This document shows positions 61,872 through 64,000 of a stretch of 64,000 nucleotides of DNA, one piece after another. Location: NCBI RefSeq assembly GCF_003931875.1, contig NZ_CP034245.1, forward strand, positions 1,116,001-1,180,000, written 5' to 3'. The first letter of the stretch is position 1. Each line of letters opens with the position of its first letter. Source of the DNA: Microbacterium sp. 10M-3C3 (GTDB lineage: Bacteria; Actinomycetota; Actinomycetes; Actinomycetales; Microbacteriaceae). The notes under the pieces were generated by a model. That model had not been told where the DNA came from. It saw only the letters and a program-made list of their open reading frames with translations, and did no database searches. The position numbers and the translations under genes were made by a program.

Positions 61872-62471
61872 TCAGAGCGCGCGCGTCGCCGTGGCCTTCG
61901 CCGCCTTCTTCCGCGCCTTGGCGGTGGCGCGGTCGGCGGGGAGGGGGGAGAGGTGACGCCGCGCGTCGATCGGCTTCCGGTGCCCGCCGCGCGAGCCCTG
62001 CGGCTTGCCGCCGACGTAGAGCCAGCCGAGGAGCTCCTCGTTCTTGCCGAGACCGTGGAGCTTGGCGACCGGCTTGCTGCGCGTGTAGTGGCCGGTGCGC
62101 CAGATGACGCCCCATCCGGCCTCGTCCAGCAGCAGGCTCAGCGCGTGGGCGACACCGGAGGCCACGGCCTCCTGCTCCCACCGCGGCACCTTGTCGCCCT
62201 TGTCGCGATACGTGGCGACGACCGCGATGAGCAGCGGCGCCCGTAGCGGCTTGGACGAGGTGCCCTTGTCGCCCAGCGCCTTGTTGATCGCGCGGCCCAG
62301 ACGCACCCGGTCGTCTCCGCGCAGCTCGATGAGCCGCCACGGCCTCAGCGACGAGTGGTCGGCCACGCGGCCGGCCGCGGCGACAAGTTCCTCGAGCTCG
62401 GCGGTCGTCGGGGCGTCGTCGGTCACGCGCGACCACGACCGGCGCGCGAGCATCGCCTCGCGCGCGGTCAC
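61872..62471 (-). CDS. Nitroreductase-family protein
   Basis: 199 residues. RRSWSRV at the N-terminus and DHSSLRPWRLIELRGDDR correspond to FMN-phosphate-binding regions; GWGVIWRTGHYTRS and GLGKNEELLGWLYVG are the later FMN/substrate segments. A Lys/Ala-rich tail (ATAKARKKAAKATATRAL) is unusual and could be a nucleic-acid- or surface-binding extension. Reaction unknown. It overlaps msrB by four bases. Confidence 0.87.
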   Translation of the reverse strand: MTAREAMLARRSWSRVTDDAPTTAELEELVAAAGRVADHSSLRPWRLIELRGDDRVRLGRAINKALGDKGTSSKPLRAPLLIAVVATYRDKGDKVPRWEQEAVASGVAHALSLLLDEAGWGVIWRTGHYTRSKPVAKLHGLGKNEELLGWLYVGGKPQGSRGGHRKPIDARRHLSPLPADRATAKARKKAAKATATRAL

Positions 62472-62875
62472 GCCTCGGACTCGGGCGAGAAGTTAAGCGA
62501 CAGCGAGTTCATGCAGTAGCGGTCGCCGGTGGGCGTGCCGAACCCGTCGGGGAAGACGTGGCCGAGGTGCGATCCGCACGTCGCGCAGCGCACCTCGGTG
62601 CGCACCATGCCGTGCGAGCGGTCCTCGATGAGCTCGACGGCCTCGGGGCGCACCGACTCGTAGAAGCTCGGCCACCCGCAGTGCGAGTCGAACTTCGTGC
62701 CGCTCTGGAAGAGCTCGGCGCCGCACGCCGCGCACGTGTACAGGCCGGCGCGGCTCTCGTCCAGCAGCTCACCGGTCCACGCGCGCTCGGTGCCCGCCTG
62801 GCGCAGCACCGCGTACTGCTCGGCCGTGAGCTGCTCGCGCCACTCGTCCTCGGACTTGTTCACCGCATACGTCAT
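62468..62875 (-). CDS. msrB: Peptide-methionine (R)-S-oxide reductase
   Basis: 135 residues from ATG 62875. Zinc cysteines in TCAACGAEL and VRCATCGSHLGH, catalytic cysteine in GDRYCMNSLSL (about 121). Repairs methionine-R-sulfoxide using thioredoxin. Forms an oxidative-repair operon with the nitroreductase. Confidence 0.96.
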   Translation of the reverse strand: MTYAVNKSEDEWREQLTAEQYAVLRQAGTERAWTGELLDESRAGLYTCAACGAELFQSGTKFDSHCGWPSFYESVRPEAVELIEDRSHGMVRTEVRCATCGSHLGHVFPDGFGTPTGDRYCMNSLSLNFSPESEA

Positions 62876-62944
62876 CTGGCGTCCTTTCCGCCCTCCATTC
62901 AACCCGAATCCGGCGGCGCCGAGGCCGCCGCGATAATCGAGGTC

Positions 62945-63925
62945 ATGGACGCCGACGCGGTGCGCGAACGCTACGCCCGATTCGCCCGCGACGAGGCGCC
63001 GTCGCGCTCGCCGCTGTATGCGGAGTGGGCGCAGGGCGTCGCCGACGACCCCGACGTCGCCGGCGTGCTCGCCCGCATCCCCGAGACGCACCGGCAGCCG
63101 CCGCTCGTCTTCGCGGTGTCCCGGATGCTGGGTGCCCCCGAGCGCGCGTATCCGCTGTGGGCGGCGTGGGTCCGGACGAACGGCGCCGCGCTCGTCGCGG
63201 AGAGCTCGCGCCGCAGCATCCAGACGAACGAGCCGCTGCGGTGCGCGGCGCTGCTGCCGGCGCTCGCGCGCATCGACGGTCCGATCGCGCTGCTGGAGGT
63301 GGGCGCGAGTGCGGGCCTGTGCCTCTACCCCGATCGCTACTCGTATCGGTACGAGACCTCGGCGGGGGAGCGGAGGCTCGATCCGCACGACGGCCCCAGC
63401 GCCGTCGTACTGCACAGCCGGCTCGAGGGGGATCCGCCGCTGCGGATGCCGGAGATCGTGTGGCGCGCGGGCATCGACCTCGAGCCGCGCGACGCGCGCG
63501 ACCCCGGCGATCGGGCGTGGATCACGGGTCTCGTGTGGCCGGGCGAGTCCGGGCGCGTCGAGCGGGTGTCGGCCGCCCTCGACATCGCCGCGGCCGACCC
63601 GCCCGTCCTCGTCGCCGGTGATGGCGCCGATGCGCTCCCCGCGCTCGCGGCCCGCGCGCCCCGCGGCGCGACGCTCGTCGTCACGACACCGGGCGTCCTC
63701 GCCCACGTGCCGCGGGCGCGGCGGGCGGCGGTCATCGCGGCCGCCCGCGCCGCCGGGACCTGGATCACGATCGACGCTCCCGGGCTGCACGACGCGTGGC
63801 GCGCGCTTCCCGACCCGTGGCCGGGCGGCTTCGTCCTCGCGAGCGACGGCGTGGCGCTCGCGGCCGTCGATCCGCTCGGCGCATCCGTGGCGTGGCTCCC
63901 CGACGACGGCCGGTCGCGCGCGTAA
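62945..63925 (+). CDS. DUF2332 family protein
   Basis: 326 residues. Characteristic LYAEWAQGVADDPDV, NEPLRCAALLPAL and LLEVGASAGLCLYPDRYSYRY (about 118-138); the last resembles a SAM-binding glycine motif, so a methyltransferase-like fold is possible. Function not established. Divergent from msrB with 69 bases between the starts. Confidence 0.85.
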   Translation: MDADAVRERYARFARDEAPSRSPLYAEWAQGVADDPDVAGVLARIPETHRQPPLVFAVSRMLGAPERAYPLWAAWVRTNGAALVAESSRRSIQTNEPLRCAALLPALARIDGPIALLEVGASAGLCLYPDRYSYRYETSAGERRLDPHDGPSAVVLHSRLEGDPPLRMPEIVWRAGIDLEPRDARDPGDRAWITGLVWPGESGRVERVSAALDIAAADPPVLVAGDGADALPALAARAPRGATLVVTTPGVLAHVPRARRAAVIAAARAAGTWITIDAPGLHDAWRALPDPWPGGFVLASDGVALAAVDPLGASVAWLPDDGRSRA

Positions 63926-63935
63926 CGTCGCGGAC

Positions 63936-64000
63936 GTGCCCCTCTCCGACCGCGACCGCGCGATCCTCGCCTTCGAGGCCGAGTGGCGTCGTCACGGCGG
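63936..64000 (+). CDS. Start of a DUF3263-type protein (partial)
   Basis: GTG 63936 opens a frame reading PLSDRDRAILAFEAEWRRHG to the right edge. This is the N-terminal signature of the small actinobacterial DUF3263 family (usually about 90 residues, helix-turn-helix-like). Only about 21 codons are visible. Confidence 0.65.
   Translation, partial: MPLSDRDRAILAFEAEWRRHG

Overview
The window is chromosomal DNA from a high-GC actinobacterium, most likely a Microbacterium or close relative (Microbacteriaceae). This rests on gene families and synteny, not on any database match: a fused ispDF, carD, senX3-regX3 with divergent phoU, an acs / 6C RNA / tad / topA order like that of mycobacteria, a DUF7882-type protein, a reduced tad pilus locus with a DUF4244 pilin, and a very strong GAC/GCC codon preference interrupted by the recurring word GGATGCGGCG. 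No insertion sequence, integrase, phage gene or CRISPR array is visible. Genes are densely packed with many 4-base ATGA/GTGA overlaps.

1-10.7 kb: partial acs (-), a 6C-type small RNA, a tad/Flp pilus operon (tadA, one tadB/C-like gene, pilin, two tadE/G-like proteins), then topA-tmk-holB and a secreted tripeptidyl-aminopeptidase-like lipoprotein. 10.8-20.9 kb: tRNA-Thr(CGT), an MMPL exporter, pncA, membrane proteins, an acetyltransferase, a GH43-type propeller protein, tRNA-Lys(TTT), and sigK/rskA. 20.9-22.3 kb: a 72-bp tandem repeat and pabC.

22.3-44.2 kb is dominated by phosphate metabolism: pstSCAB, ppk1, a MutT1-type Nudix/histidine-phosphatase fusion, a GlnR-like regulator, phoU, and senX3-regX3. 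Inserted in it, divergent from pstS and sharing a promoter region that carries a PHO box, is a 1319-residue Pls/PosA-type single-module NRPS with a downstream M1 metallopeptidase; a 4'-phosphopantetheinyl transferase converges on them as the last gene of the ppk operon. This looks like a phosphate-responsive poly-amino-acid (epsilon-polylysine-like) pathway and is the most interesting part of the window. The 31.8-41.4 kb part also has ygfZ, a nitrobindin-like protein, a FUSC-like protein, a methyltransferase and gpmA.

44.2-55.3 kb: an intergenic array of oriented CACGWAYTCAGG repeats, a lipoprotein, carD, ispDF, cysS-rlmB, a DUF4032 kinase-like protein, a MalK/UgpC-type ATPase, a DsbA-like protein that has lost CxxC, and tRNA-Thr(TGT). 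55.3-58 kb is a small accessory stretch with hypothetical genes, an AraC regulator and a gene remnant. 58.1-64 kb: a DUF4397 surface protein with class F sortase, an ECF sigma/anti-sigma pair, a DMT transporter, nitroreductase-msrB, DUF2332, and the beginning of a DUF3263 gene.
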